64,000 bases of DNA, taken from the NCBI GenBank assembly GCA_905339405.1, contig CAJPGC010000036.1, positions 1 to 64,000 of the forward strand. The letters run 5' to 3'. Positions within the stretch are counted from its first letter, which is position 1. Each line of letters starts with the position of its first letter. The stretch is from an uncultured bacterium. GTDB taxonomy: Bacteria; Desulfobacterota; GWC2-55-46. A model generated the notes under the pieces. The model saw only the letters and a list, made by a program, of their open reading frames with translations. It searched no databases and was not told the origin of the DNA. Made by a program: the position numbers and the translations under genes. Below, piece after piece: positions 43,262 to 52,497 of the stretch.

Positions 43262-45787
43262 CTACTGAACGGTCCTGATTTTGAGGACGGGGATGAGGGA
43301 CGCGTCTTCCCTGGAGAGGCCGAAAAGACAGGCCAGAACGTCATAGGGCCGAACCGGCGGGCCGCCTTCCACCTTTCGCAAAACGAGCGAAAGGTTCGAA
43401 TCTCCCTTGTATGAAAGGGCGGCGAGCGATGGTTTCAAATCGACGTCTGTTACCTTGTCCTCTCTGGTGATGCGTACAGGAATGGAGTCCTTTGATGAAA
43501 AATCCCTAAGCAATCCTTCAATTTTTTCAGGCTTTATATTTATGGCCAGCGGGCCGTCCTTAATCTGGACAATATACTCTGTCATAATAGCAGAGGGGAA
43601 TGAAAGTTTCAAGGGCAAGGGGTTTGCCGAAAGAAAACGGATGCCCTCCGGGAGCTGCCCGTTGAGCTTTTCCAGGAGCTCTTCCTGGGTAAAAGACCGC
43701 GTAAACTCGATGTCTAGGTACTCCTCCAGAGACTCCATGCCCACCGGCAGCGGCGGCCCGAAGGAGAGTTTGGGTAGCGGATGGAAGCCCTGGGAGTACC
43801 TGAGCGGCAGGCCCGCCCTCCTTATTGCCCGTATGAAGACAGAGACGAGCTCCAGGTGGCCGAGGAACCTCGCGGAACCGGTCTTGGAGAAACGGAACCT
43901 GACCCTGAAGGCCTCTTCATTTGCGGAGGACTTTGCCGCCGGGTCGAAAACCGGGCCTTCCTTGGCCGACCTGGGCTTTATGACCCTGTGGTCGCAGAGG
44001 CCGCAATTCGAGCACCTGTCTACCTTGCAGTCAGGCGTGCGGGCGAGCTCTATCGCACGCTCGAACTCCTTTTTGAGGAATTCCTTGTCAACCCCGGGGT
44101 TGAGATGGTCCCAGGGGAAGACCTCGTCAAAAGAGCGCCTCCTTGCGGTATAGAAGGCCGGGTCTACCCCTGATTCTTTAAATGACTCCATCCACCTGTT
44201 GAAGTCGAACTTCTCTGACCAGCCGTCGAACCTCGCGCCCTTCCTGAAGGCCGCAAGAATAGCAACAGACAACCTCCTGTCGCCCCTGGCGAAAACCCCT
44301 TCGACTACGCTCATGTCGGCGTCGTGCCACTTGAAGCCGAGCTTCAGGCGGCTGAGTTCCCTGCGGAGGACCGACTGCTTACCGAGCCCCTCCGCCATTG
44401 TTATCTGGGGCTCCCACTGGAACGGCGTCCAGGGCTTTGGTATGAAGCTCGACGCGCTGACGTTTATCTGCGGGACCTTGCCGGACGCCCTCCTGCCGAT
44501 GTTCCTGACGCACTCGGCAAGGCGGACTATCTCCATTATGTCCTCTTCGGTCTCCGTGGGCAGGCCTATCATGAAGTAGAGCTTCAACGCCTTCCAGCCG
44601 AGCGTGAATATGTCCTGGGCGGCGGCGTGAAGGTCTTCTTCCTTTATACCCTTGTTTATGAGGAGGCGGAGCCTCTCGCTCCCGGCCTCAGGGGCGAGAG
44701 TGAAGCCGGTCTTCCTGACTTTTTTAATCTCGGTCGCGACCTTGTTGCTCAAGGTGCCGACCCTGAGGGATGGCAGCGATACCGCTATCTTTTCGTCCGA
44801 AAACGTCTTCATGAGACCGGCGAGAAGGTCCTCGATAAAGGTGTAATCCCCGCTTGAAAGAGAAAGGAGGGAGACCTCGTCATAGCCTGTGGCCTTGAGG
44901 CTGTCGTTTATTATTTTTATTATCTTCTCGGGCGTCCTCTCCCTCACTGGCCTGTATATCATCCCGGCCTGGCAGAACCTGCACCCCCTCGTGCAGCCGC
45001 GCGATATCTCGACGCTGACCCTGTCGTGAACGGTCTCCATGAAGGGCACGACCGGCCTCGTGGGAAGCGGCAGGGTATTGATGTCCGGGGTCGTCCTCTT
45101 TACGACTTTTTTGTAGCCGTCGACTAGTGGAAGTACAGCCTTGATTGTCCCGTCTCCGTTGTATTCGGCCTCGAAGAACGAAGGCACGTACATGCCCTGT
45201 ATCTTCGAGAGCCTAAGGAGCACCTCTCTTCTCGTCTCTCCCCTGCTCCTGCCTTCAAAGACAGCGTCGGCTATCTCGAGGGCAGCCTCTTCGCCGTCGC
45301 CCAAAAAGAAGGCGTCGAAAAAGTCGGCTATGGGCTCGGGGTTGAAAACGGACGGCCCGCCGCCGATGACAAAGGGCTCGCCCTCTTTCCTATCTTTAGC
45401 AAAGAGGGTTATGCCGCCAAGCTCAAGCATGTTGAGTATGTTGGTATAGGAGAGCTCATACTGGATTGAAAGGCCGAGTATGTCGAGCTCACCAAGCGGT
45501 ATGCCCGATTCCAGCGTCGAGAGAGTGAGCCCCTTTTTGCGGAGCAGCTCCTCCATGTCGAGCCAGGGCGCGAAAACGCGCTCGCAGGCGATGTCTTCGC
45601 GTGAGTTCAATACCTGGTAGAGTATCTGGAGGCCCAGATGGCTCATGCCTATCTCGTAGGCGTCGGGGAAGCCCATTGCGAACTTCACCCTTACCTTCGA
45701 GAGGTCTTTTTTTATCGAATTCACCTCGCCGCCCGAGTACCTGGAGGGCTTTCTTACGAGCGGGAGGAACTGCTTGATGTCGGTCAT
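43262..45787 (-). CDS. Radical SAM protein with C-terminal DUF2344 domain
   Basis: This 841-residue fusion has an N-terminal radical SAM region with B12-binding-like fold and the cluster motif GCTRGCRFCQAG (CX3CX2C, about residue 260). A C-terminal DUF2344 domain opens FRFSKTGSARFLGHLELVSV (about 630). The family (TIGR03960 joined to TIGR03936) often sits next to rng, as here, and is suspected of RNA or ribosome-related modification; the reaction is unknown. A second Cys-rich patch CKVDRCSNCGLC may bind another cluster. Confidence 0.92.
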   Translation of the reverse strand: MTDIKQFLPLVRKPSRYSGGEVNSIKKDLSKVRVKFAMGFPDAYEIGMSHLGLQILYQVLNSREDIACERVFAPWLDMEELLRKKGLTLSTLESGIPLGELDILGLSIQYELSYTNILNMLELGGITLFAKDRKEGEPFVIGGGPSVFNPEPIADFFDAFFLGDGEEAALEIADAVFEGRSRGETRREVLLRLSKIQGMYVPSFFEAEYNGDGTIKAVLPLVDGYKKVVKRTTPDINTLPLPTRPVVPFMETVHDRVSVEISRGCTRGCRFCQAGMIYRPVRERTPEKIIKIINDSLKATGYDEVSLLSLSSGDYTFIEDLLAGLMKTFSDEKIAVSLPSLRVGTLSNKVATEIKKVRKTGFTLAPEAGSERLRLLINKGIKEEDLHAAAQDIFTLGWKALKLYFMIGLPTETEEDIMEIVRLAECVRNIGRRASGKVPQINVSASSFIPKPWTPFQWEPQITMAEGLGKQSVLRRELSRLKLGFKWHDADMSVVEGVFARGDRRLSVAILAAFRKGARFDGWSEKFDFNRWMESFKESGVDPAFYTARRRSFDEVFPWDHLNPGVDKEFLKKEFERAIELARTPDCKVDRCSNCGLCDHRVIKPRSAKEGPVFDPAAKSSANEEAFRVRFRFSKTGSARFLGHLELVSVFIRAIRRAGLPLRYSQGFHPLPKLSFGPPLPVGMESLEEYLDIEFTRSFTQEELLEKLNGQLPEGIRFLSANPLPLKLSFPSAIMTEYIVQIKDGPLAINIKPEKIEGLLRDFSSKDSIPVRITREDKVTDVDLKPSLAALSYKGDSNLSLVLRKVEGGPPVRPYDVLACLFGLSREDASLIPVLKIRTVQ

Positions 45788-45838
45788 ATTAATTCTAAGT
45801 CCTTAAATTTACTTTTCTTCTTTGCCTTGTCTTTAACA

Positions 45839-45865
45839 ACATACCCCGTAACAGGGCGGAGCGCA
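45839..45865. repeat. Fragment of the ~190-bp repeat (copy 3)
   Basis: CATACCCCGTAACAGGGCGG and the next bases AGCGC match one end of the repeat at 5998-6190 read in reverse. The rest of the element is missing. Confidence 0.6.
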
Positions 45866-45891
45866 TAGGTAGAGACAAAACAAATGAAACC

Positions 45892-45931
45892 GCCCTCTCC
45901 CCTTGTGGGAGAGGGCAGGGGAGAGGGGGGT
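45892..45931. repeat. GC-rich palindrome between the radical SAM genes
   Basis: GCCCTCTC...GAGAGGGC forms a hairpin with a short loop, followed by a second GAGAGGGG-like arm. It may act as a terminator for the upstream radical SAM gene or be a small repeat. No T-run supports termination clearly. Confidence 0.45.
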
Positions 45932-45988
45932 ACCAATATACCCACAATCCTCAGCAAAATGGTGGGCAACAACCCACCCTACAGTAGC

Positions 45989-46062
45989 TACGAGATTTTT
46001 CGCTCAGAATGGCAGAAAAAGCGTTTGTCATTCTGAGGAGCCGAAGGTGACGAAGAATCCCG
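45989..46062. repeat. REP-like palindrome, site 3
   Basis: ACGAGATTTTTCGCTCAGAA and GTCATTCTGAGGAGCCGAAG face away from each other. They match the arms at 17856 and 48110. Confidence 0.65.
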
Positions 46063-46109
46063 GCTTTTTTCCGAAAATGTTCCACCATACAAAAACACGA
46101 AAATATCTT

Positions 46110-46149
46110 GCCTGACAAAGAGATCGGGAAAAAGAGCGATTTTTAAAAA
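46110..46149. repeat. Fragment of repeat family B
   Basis: GCCTGACAAAGAGATCGGGA followed by AAAAGAGCGATTTTTA matches 40778-40815 with few changes. It ends at the stop of the following radical SAM gene. With the palindromes above it explains most of the 45788-46149 gap. Confidence 0.65.
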
Positions 46150-47871
46150 TCAGCAAACACCACAGCGAACACAATTACCCACATCACACGGGGGCGTCTG
46201 TTTGCCTTCGAGCCCCTTCTGGAACTCCTTCCAGAAATATCCCTTTTTGACGCCGTGGTCGATGATATCCCAGGGCAATATCTCTTCTTTGCCCCTTACC
46301 GAGTAGACCGACTCTTCAATGAAGGCCTCCATGCCTTTTATGGCCCTCTTCCAGCCCATCGAAGACGCCTTTTCAATGATTTCCGCTGCCCTTCTGTCTG
46401 CCCTGGCCAGGTATGCCTGCATGTAGGCCTCCTTAGCGGACATATCCGTCACCTTGACGCCTGTCTTGGCTAGAGCGCTCTTGATGAGCTTGAGCCTCCT
46501 GTCGACGGTAGCGGCCTCCTCGAACCTGTGCCACTGGAACGGGGTAAAGGGCTTCGGGACGAACGGGTTTACGCTCAATACTATCTCCCCGCCCTTCCTG
46601 AACGCCTCCCTTATCTTCTTCGTAAGTTCGGCTACGCCGAGCGCGTCCTCGTCGGTCTCTTCGGGCAGGCCTACAAGGAAGTAGAGCTTCAATCTCGTGA
46701 ACCCGGCGGCCTCTATGAGCCTGACCGACTCCATTATCTCGTCCTCTGTTATGCCCTTGTTCACTATGTCCCTCATTCGGGGAGTCCCGGCCTCTGGGGC
46801 AAGCGTTATCGTCCTGTAGCCAGCCTCTTTAAGGAGACTGAGGAATTCGTTATCCAGCTCGTCCAACCTCAAAGAGGACAACGTTATGGTGCCGCCCTCG
46901 TCTATTCCCCGCCTCAATACTTCCTTTATGGCCGGGTACTCGGAGACGGCCGTTCCGACGAGGCCCACCTTGCCTGCCCTCTTGAGACCCGCTTTTACGG
47001 CTTCGGCGACCTTCTCCTCGCTCCTCATCCTCGGCGGCAGGTACAAGAAGCCCGCCGCGCAGAACCTGCAGCCTCTCGGGCAGCCGCGCTCGGCCTCCAC
47101 GCAGAAGGTATCGGGCAGTTCGGTCAAGGGCGTGTAGACGAAGCTCTGCGGGACGGGGAACTTGTCGAGGTCAACGGCCTTCGAGGCCTTGACGCTCTTT
47201 TTCGCGCCCTCAACGGCCTTGACCGACTTTATATGTATTCCGTCGTACTCGAACTCGTAAAAAGAAGGCACATAGACCCACTCGATAGAGTCAAGTGCCT
47301 TCAGCGTCTCTTCTTTTCCGAGCCCGTTTGCACGGCAGTCCGTCAGTTTGTCTATTACAGACGCGAGGCCGCCTTCAGCGTCGCCGATTATGAAAAAGTC
47401 CATGAAAAGGGCGAGCGGCTCGGGGTTGAGGCCGACAGCGACCCCTCCGGCGGCAACGAGCGGTCCGCCTCTTCCGGCGGACCTCGCCTCCACGCCAGAA
47501 AGCTTCAGAATAACCGGTATGTTGAAGTAGTCTTCCTCAAAGGGGGCTGAGAAGGCGATGAGGTCAAACTCCCTCAAAGGGGTCTGCGACTCGTAGGAAA
47601 AAAGCTCAGACCCGGTGCGCTCGTACTCGGGGAGGTCCTCTTTTTCAGGCAGGAAAGCCCTTTCGCAGACGCAGTTGTCGATACCGTTCAGGAGACCGTA
47701 GACCGACTGGAAGCCGAGGTTTGCCATGCCGAGGCCGTACCTGTTCGGATAGACGAGGCAGACCCTGAGCCTGCCGCCGCGCTCTTTGTAGACGGTCCCG
47801 CTCTCTTTGGCGAGCATCTCGCGCGCCTTCTTTTTAAGATTCCAGGATATGGATATACCTCCGTTGCGCAC
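46150..47871 (-). CDS. B12-binding/radical SAM protein, paralogue without DUF2344
   Basis: This 573-residue protein is similar to the N-terminal part of the neighbouring radical SAM protein: VCLVYPNRYGLGMANLGFQS, EAERGCPRGCRFCAAGF (CX3CX2C, about 265) and TLAPEAGTPRMRDIVNKG. It lacks DUF2344 and ends in CDVGNCVRCGVC, a likely extra cluster site. The start is unclear. GTG at 47871 lacks a ribosome binding site, while GGAGGT lies 6 bases before an in-frame ATA within the N-terminus. An ATG at residue 19 is another choice. Its substrate is unknown. Confidence 0.88.
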   Translation of the reverse strand: MRNGGISISWNLKKKAREMLAKESGTVYKERGGRLRVCLVYPNRYGLGMANLGFQSVYGLLNGIDNCVCERAFLPEKEDLPEYERTGSELFSYESQTPLREFDLIAFSAPFEEDYFNIPVILKLSGVEARSAGRGGPLVAAGGVAVGLNPEPLALFMDFFIIGDAEGGLASVIDKLTDCRANGLGKEETLKALDSIEWVYVPSFYEFEYDGIHIKSVKAVEGAKKSVKASKAVDLDKFPVPQSFVYTPLTELPDTFCVEAERGCPRGCRFCAAGFLYLPPRMRSEEKVAEAVKAGLKRAGKVGLVGTAVSEYPAIKEVLRRGIDEGGTITLSSLRLDELDNEFLSLLKEAGYRTITLAPEAGTPRMRDIVNKGITEDEIMESVRLIEAAGFTRLKLYFLVGLPEETDEDALGVAELTKKIREAFRKGGEIVLSVNPFVPKPFTPFQWHRFEEAATVDRRLKLIKSALAKTGVKVTDMSAKEAYMQAYLARADRRAAEIIEKASSMGWKRAIKGMEAFIEESVYSVRGKEEILPWDIIDHGVKKGYFWKEFQKGLEGKQTPPCDVGNCVRCGVC

Positions 47872-47969
47872 CCATCGTTAAAATGAAGGGCGATAAAAAA
47901 ATTATCCCATAGAGATGGAAGGTTTACAAGGCGGGAAGGGACAGCAGGAGTCCTGAAAAAATTAAAGCT

Positions 47970-48054
47970 CCCCACGGCAAGCCGCGGGAATCTTCGACAC
48001 ATAAGGAATTTCTATTTCTGTTCGCTCGCTTGACCCCGCAACACAGCTGCGGGG
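47970..48054. other. Two hairpins in the ftsZ to radical SAM gap
   Basis: CCC-CGGC/GCCG-GGG near 47970 and CCCCGCA...TGCGGGG at 48034-48054. They lie in a non-coding stretch (47872-48266) whose other contents are a REP-like palindrome and the ftsZ terminator. They could be part of another repeat family, but only one copy is in the window. Confidence 0.35.
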
Positions 48055-48109
48055 AATGCGCTCGCCATGTGTGTTCAGAACACTTACAGGCAGACCACTG
48101 AAACCTTTT

Positions 48110-48200
48110 TTTGTCATCCTGAGCGGAGCGAAGGATCCCGGACGTGATGCGAGATGTTACGAGATCCTTCGTCGCGTCCGGCTCCTCAGGATGACAACTT
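48110..48200. repeat. REP-like palindrome, site 4 (both arms)
   Basis: TTGTCATCCTGAGCGGAGCG and CGTCGCGTCCGGCTCCTCAG plus GATGACAA form a long inverted repeat around an inner GGATC...GATCC pair. This is the most complete member of the family here. Confidence 0.75.
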
Positions 48201-48220
48201 TGCTGACCGGAGTCTTCGAA

Positions 48221-48256
48221 TTAAAAATTGGGCAGGGAGGTCAAGCCTCCCTGCCC
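48221..48256 (-). terminator. Terminator of the dcw cluster after ftsZ
   Basis: On the minus strand GGGCAGGGAGG pairs with CCTCCCTGCCC and is followed by AATTTTTAA. It begins 11 bases after the ftsZ stop. Confidence 0.8.
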
Positions 48257-48266
48257 TGAAAAACTT

Positions 48267-49430
48267 CTAATCAGCCTGCTTACGCAGGAAAGTCGGCGTG
48301 TCGTACAGGTCCTCGTCGTCTACGTTGAAGCCGCCGAGCTTGCCGAGCCTTCTTATCTCGGTGGTCTTCATCTCCGCCCCCCTGTCAAAGCTGCGCCTCA
48401 ATACGGTAGGCACGTCAAGGTCGTTCTCGTCCACTATGACAGCCGGGGCGATTATCTCTTTTTGGCAGTTCTCCTTGCCGAATCCGGTGGCAATGACAGT
48501 GACCCTCACCTCATCACCCATCGACTCGTCTATGACGGCGCCGAATATGATGTTGGCGTCCGGGTGCGCCTCTTCCTGTATGAGGGTAGAGGCCTCGTCG
48601 ACGTCGTGTATGGTCATCTCAGAAGAGCCGGTTATGTTGATGAGTATGCCGCGCGCGCCAGCTATCGAGATGTCCTCGAGAAGCGGCGAGGAGATGGCCT
48701 TCCTCGCGGCTTCGGCGGCCCTGTTCTCTCCCTTGGCAACGCCTGAGCCCATCAAGGCCTGGCCCATCTCGGACATGATGGTGCGCACGTCCGCGAAGTC
48801 CACGTTTACGAGGCCCGGGATGGTGATTACGTCGGATATGCCCCTTACGGCCTGGAAGAGGACCTCGTCGGCCCGCCTGAAGGCGTCCTTCAACGAGGTG
48901 TTCTTGTTGGCGACCGAAAGAAGCCTCTGGTTGGGGATGGTGATGACGGTATCGACGACTTCCTTGAGCTTGCGGAGGCCTTCCTCGGCCTGTTTCATCT
49001 TCTTGGCGCCTTCGAAGGCAAAGGGCTTGGTCACGACCGCGACGACAAGCGCCCCGGCTGCTTTCGCGGCCTCGGCCACTATGGGGCCCGCGCCGGTTCC
49101 GGTTCCGCCGCCCATTCCGGCGGTCACGAACACCATGTCAGCGCCGCGCATGGCTTCCACGAGATGCTCCTTGCTCTCGAGAGCGGAATTGCGGCCGACT
49201 TCGGGGTTGGCTCCAGCGCCAAGGCCTTTCGTGAGGGAGACTCCGAGCTGCACCCTCGTGTTGGCAAGGGATTTTTCGAGCGCCTGGCTGTCAGTGTTGG
49301 CCGCGAGGAACTCCACCCCGTCTAGCCCGCACTCAATCATTGTGTTCACGGCGTTTCCGCCGCAGCCGCCGACGCCTACAACCTTAAGTTTGGCCCCGCT
49401 GTTAAAGCTCTCATCCATCTCGATCACCAT
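48267..49430 (-). CDS. ftsZ: Cell division protein FtsZ
   Basis: FtsZ is the tubulin-like GTPase that forms the division ring. The 387-residue protein has the GTP-binding motif GGGTGTGAGPIVAEAAK (about 105-120), the N-terminal VGVGGCGGNAVNTM, and a C-terminal peptide YDTPTFLRKQAD that should bind FtsA. I chose the ATG at 49430 with GGAGG 7 bases upstream; a TTG lies directly before it. It is the last gene of the dcw cluster and ends at a terminator. Confidence 0.97.
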   Translation of the reverse strand: MVIEMDESFNSGAKLKVVGVGGCGGNAVNTMIECGLDGVEFLAANTDSQALEKSLANTRVQLGVSLTKGLGAGANPEVGRNSALESKEHLVEAMRGADMVFVTAGMGGGTGTGAGPIVAEAAKAAGALVVAVVTKPFAFEGAKKMKQAEEGLRKLKEVVDTVITIPNQRLLSVANKNTSLKDAFRRADEVLFQAVRGISDVITIPGLVNVDFADVRTIMSEMGQALMGSGVAKGENRAAEAARKAISSPLLEDISIAGARGILINITGSSEMTIHDVDEASTLIQEEAHPDANIIFGAVIDESMGDEVRVTVIATGFGKENCQKEIIAPAVIVDENDLDVPTVLRRSFDRGAEMKTTEIRRLGKLGGFNVDDEDLYDTPTFLRKQAD

Positions 49431-49524
49431 CAATCCACCTCCTCAATAATAGCCGCCGGCCGATTTTTCAAATCCGATTGTCACGTTTAACAAGTCGCTC
49501 GCCGCAAACCGCTTCAAAAATCTT

Positions 49525-50754
49525 TTAGAAGAACTCTTTCATCCAACCCTTCATGCGGGACGTAAGCTTGTTGAAGAGCGTGGTGTCGTTGCCCTTCTGG
49601 AACTGCATGCCCTCGACGTTCTTCCCGCCGTAGAGCACAAGGCCCACTCCGGTCGAGTACATAGGGCTCTTGACCACGTCCACCAGCCCGGTTATGCCGA
49701 TGGGCAGGCCCCTTCTCACCGGCAGGCTGAAGACCTGCTCGGCCAGTTCGGTTATGCCGTCCATCGCGGCCGTCCCGCCGGTCAGAACAACGCCCGAGGA
49801 GATGAAGCTCTCGTAGCCGGATTTGACGATCTCGCGCTTTACGAGCTGGAATATCTCCTCGATCCTCGGCTCCACTATCTCGCAGAGCATGTAGCGGGAG
49901 ACGCTCCTGGGCTTGTGGCCGCCGACGCTCTGGACTTCGAGGGTGTCGTCCCTGGAGACCATCGCCGTCATGGCGCACCCGTACTCGCGCTTGAGCTTCT
50001 CGGCCTCGTTGGCCGTGGTGCGCAAGCCCACGGAGATGTCTCCGGTTACCTGATTTCCGCCTAATGAAATTACCGTAGTATACTTTATTGTGCCGCCGTG
50101 GTAAAGGGCAATATCGGTCGTTCCGCCCCCAATATCGACTAAAACTACTCCTATCTCCTTTTCGTCCGGGTTCAGGACCGCTTCAGAGGAGGCGATCTGC
50201 TGGAGAGCTATGTCCGAGACGTCGAGCCCGGCCTTGTTGGCGCACTTCACGATGTTCTGCGCTGAGGTGACGGCCGCGGTCACGATGTGCACCTTGACCT
50301 CGAGCCTTATGCCTATCATGCCGAGGGGCTCCTGTATGCCCTCCTGGTCGTCTACGATGTACTCCTGCGGGATGACGTGTATTACCTCGCGGTCGGGCGG
50401 GATGACGACGGCCTGGGCCGCCTCTATTACCCTGTCTATGTCGGCCTGTGTTATCTCCCTGTTCTTTATCGCTATGACGCCGTGGCTGTTGAAAGCCTTT
50501 ATGTGGCCTCCGGCTATCCCGCAGTAGACCTTGTTTATCTCGCAGCCGGCCATGAGCTCGGCTTCCTCGACGGCCTTCTTGATGGACTCCACCGTGGACT
50601 CGATGTTCACGACCACGCCCTTGCGGAGGCCCTTGGAAGGGTGCGTGCCTATGCCTATTATCTCGACCCCGTCCCTGGTCTTCTCGCCCACTATGGCGCA
50701 TATCTTGGTCGTGCCTATGTCGAGGCCGACTATGATGTTATCCCTTTTTGCCAT
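49525..50754 (-). CDS. ftsA: Cell division protein FtsA
   Basis: FtsA is the actin-like protein that tethers FtsZ to the membrane. The 409-residue protein has the phosphate motif VGLDIGTTKICAIVG (about 8-22), VVLVDIGGGTTDIALY (about 203) and GVVLTGGTAAMDG (about 320). Its C-terminal MKGWMKEFF is the amphipathic membrane anchor. It overlaps ftsQ by 17 bases. Confidence 0.97.
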   Translation of the reverse strand: MAKRDNIIVGLDIGTTKICAIVGEKTRDGVEIIGIGTHPSKGLRKGVVVNIESTVESIKKAVEEAELMAGCEINKVYCGIAGGHIKAFNSHGVIAIKNREITQADIDRVIEAAQAVVIPPDREVIHVIPQEYIVDDQEGIQEPLGMIGIRLEVKVHIVTAAVTSAQNIVKCANKAGLDVSDIALQQIASSEAVLNPDEKEIGVVLVDIGGGTTDIALYHGGTIKYTTVISLGGNQVTGDISVGLRTTANEAEKLKREYGCAMTAMVSRDDTLEVQSVGGHKPRSVSRYMLCEIVEPRIEEIFQLVKREIVKSGYESFISSGVVLTGGTAAMDGITELAEQVFSLPVRRGLPIGITGLVDVVKSPMYSTGVGLVLYGGKNVEGMQFQKGNDTTLFNKLTSRMKGWMKEFF

Positions 50755-51583
50755 CGCCTTCTCCGCCTTCCTTTACCACGTCGGTCGTAAACCTTACGAT
50801 AACCTCGCGGTGGTTGTTGAGGTCGAACGCCTCTATCCCCTTCAGGACCCCGTCCCTGGTCCCCAGGATCTTCTCGAAGGAGACGAGTTTCTCCTCAAAA
50901 GAACCCATGCCCACGTCCAGCCTCACGCCCTCGTCGAGCGTAAAGAGGCTCAGCCCGTGGTCCGCGTCTATCTTGATTTCCGATACATTTGTTATGTTAA
51001 ATCCGCTCCTGTTTGTCAAGACAGATATTAGCTCCATGAGCCTTTCTTCGAGGTTTTCCGTTGCAGAGGCCAGCGACTCCTTCGTAAGCCCCGTCACAAC
51101 CGGCAGGTCGAGCCCTTCTTCCGCCGAATACCTCTTGAAGATGACCCCGTTCGAGTCCATGACGTAGAGCGAATCGAGCTTCACGAGGGCTATTGCGTCC
51201 CTTTCCTTGACGGTTATCTCGATTGAGCCGGGAAGCTCCCTGTTTATCTCGATGGACTCGAGCCAGGGGTTTGCCTTGAGCCTGGCCAGCACCTCGTCCT
51301 TGCTGAAAGAGAAGATGTTCTGCCCCTGGACTATGCCGGAAGCCGCGACGAGCTCCTCCGGCGCGACCCTCTGGGCCCCGGCTACCGTTACGTCGGTGAC
51401 GACCAGGTATTTACTCGTCGTCACCTGCCCGTAGGCCCACCACGCGCCGAAAGCGAGTGCCGGGAGAGGAATAGTGAAGGCAAGCACCTTGCCTATCTTT
51501 TTCGCGCCCCTTACGGCACGCGGGCCGAGCGGCTCCCTGTGCCTCCTGTTGCGCTTTTTCGTCTTGAACGGTTTCATCTTCAT
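50738..51583 (-). CDS. ftsQ: Cell division protein FtsQ
   Basis: FtsQ links early and late division proteins. The 281-residue protein has a basic cytoplasmic tail, one membrane helix (about 32-50), a POTRA domain starting near TDVTVAGAQRVAPEEL (62-77) and a beta-rich FtsQ domain. It overlaps ddl by one base (TGATG) and ftsA by 17, as expected for a coupled dcw operon. The Glu-rich C-terminus ends in GEGDGKKG. Confidence 0.92.
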   Translation of the reverse strand: MKMKPFKTKKRNRRHREPLGPRAVRGAKKIGKVLAFTIPLPALAFGAWWAYGQVTTSKYLVVTDVTVAGAQRVAPEELVAASGIVQGQNIFSFSKDEVLARLKANPWLESIEINRELPGSIEITVKERDAIALVKLDSLYVMDSNGVIFKRYSAEEGLDLPVVTGLTKESLASATENLEERLMELISVLTNRSGFNITNVSEIKIDADHGLSLFTLDEGVRLDVGMGSFEEKLVSFEKILGTRDGVLKGIEAFDLNNHREVIVRFTTDVVKEGGEGDGKKG

Positions 51584-52491
51584 CAGAATTTATTCAGCCC
51601 CGCGCCCTTTAGCATCTCCTCGACCAGGGTTGCGTAGTCGAGCCCAGCGGCCTCGGCCGCCCTGGGGAAAAGGCTGAGTTCGGTCATGCCCGGGATGGTG
51701 TTGACCTCGAGGACGAACGGAGTCCCTTTGGAATCGAGCATGACGTCGACCCTGGCTGCCCCTGCGCACCCGAGGGCCTCGTAAGCCTTCAACGACTCCC
51801 TGGCGACTTTTTTCTCCGTCGCCTTCGACATTGGGGCGGGGACAACGAACTCGGTCATGCCTTTCGTATACTTGGCCGTGTAATCGTAAAAGCCCTTCTT
51901 GGGCCTAATCTCTATGGTGGGCAGGACCCTTCCGTCGAGTATCGATACCGTAAGCTCGCGCCCCTTTATGTACTTTTCTATCAGGACCGGCCCGCCGAAC
52001 CGGGAGGCCTCCTTGAGAGCCGCCTTTATGCCCGACTCTTTGTTCACTATGCTCACGCCTATGGCCGAGCCCTGGCAGGCGGGCTTCACGACGAGCGGTA
52101 ATACCTTGACCTTAAGCGCCGTTCCTTGCTCGTATATGCAGGAGGCCGGGGTTGAAACGCCGTGATAGAGCATCACCTTTTTAGCGGCCGTCTTGTCCAT
52201 GGCCAGGGCAGAGGCCTTAACCCCCGAGCCGGTGTAGGGTATTGCCATGACCTCGAGGAGCCCCTGCATGCAGCCGTCCTCGCCGTAGCGGCCGTGGAGC
52301 GCGAGGAAGGCCATGTCTATCTTCTTTTTCACGAGAACGCCCGCGACGTCCCTGCCTGCGTCTATGCCCACGGCCTTGTAGCCTTTTTCAAGGAGCGCCT
52401 TCAAAATGGCCGTCCCGGTCCTCAAAGAGATCTCCCTCTCCTCGGATATGCCGCCCATGAGGACGCCTATTCTCTTGTTCTTCAATGACAT
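51583..52491 (-). CDS. ddl: D-alanine-D-alanine ligase
   Basis: Ddl makes the D-Ala-D-Ala end of the peptidoglycan stem peptide. The 302-residue ATP-grasp enzyme has the N-terminal substrate motif GGISEEREISLRTG (about 13-26), LHGRYGEDGCMQGLLE (about 67) and the metal site LEVNTIPGMTELS (about 270). It is the genuine Ddl, in contrast to the two Ddl-like proteins at 22033-24098. AAGGG precedes the ATG. Confidence 0.97.
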   Translation of the reverse strand: MSLKNKRIGVLMGGISEEREISLRTGTAILKALLEKGYKAVGIDAGRDVAGVLVKKKIDMAFLALHGRYGEDGCMQGLLEVMAIPYTGSGVKASALAMDKTAAKKVMLYHGVSTPASCIYEQGTALKVKVLPLVVKPACQGSAIGVSIVNKESGIKAALKEASRFGGPVLIEKYIKGRELTVSILDGRVLPTIEIRPKKGFYDYTAKYTKGMTEFVVPAPMSKATEKKVARESLKAYEALGCAGAARVDVMLDSKGTPFVLEVNTIPGMTELSLFPRAAEAAGLDYATLVEEMLKGAGLNKF

Positions 52492-52497
52492 TTTCCC

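Noticed and set aside
48110-48200. Possible CRISPR repeat or small RNA gene
   Set aside because: The related copies are scattered singly or as inverted pairs, with no regular spacing or spacers, so REP-like is a better description.
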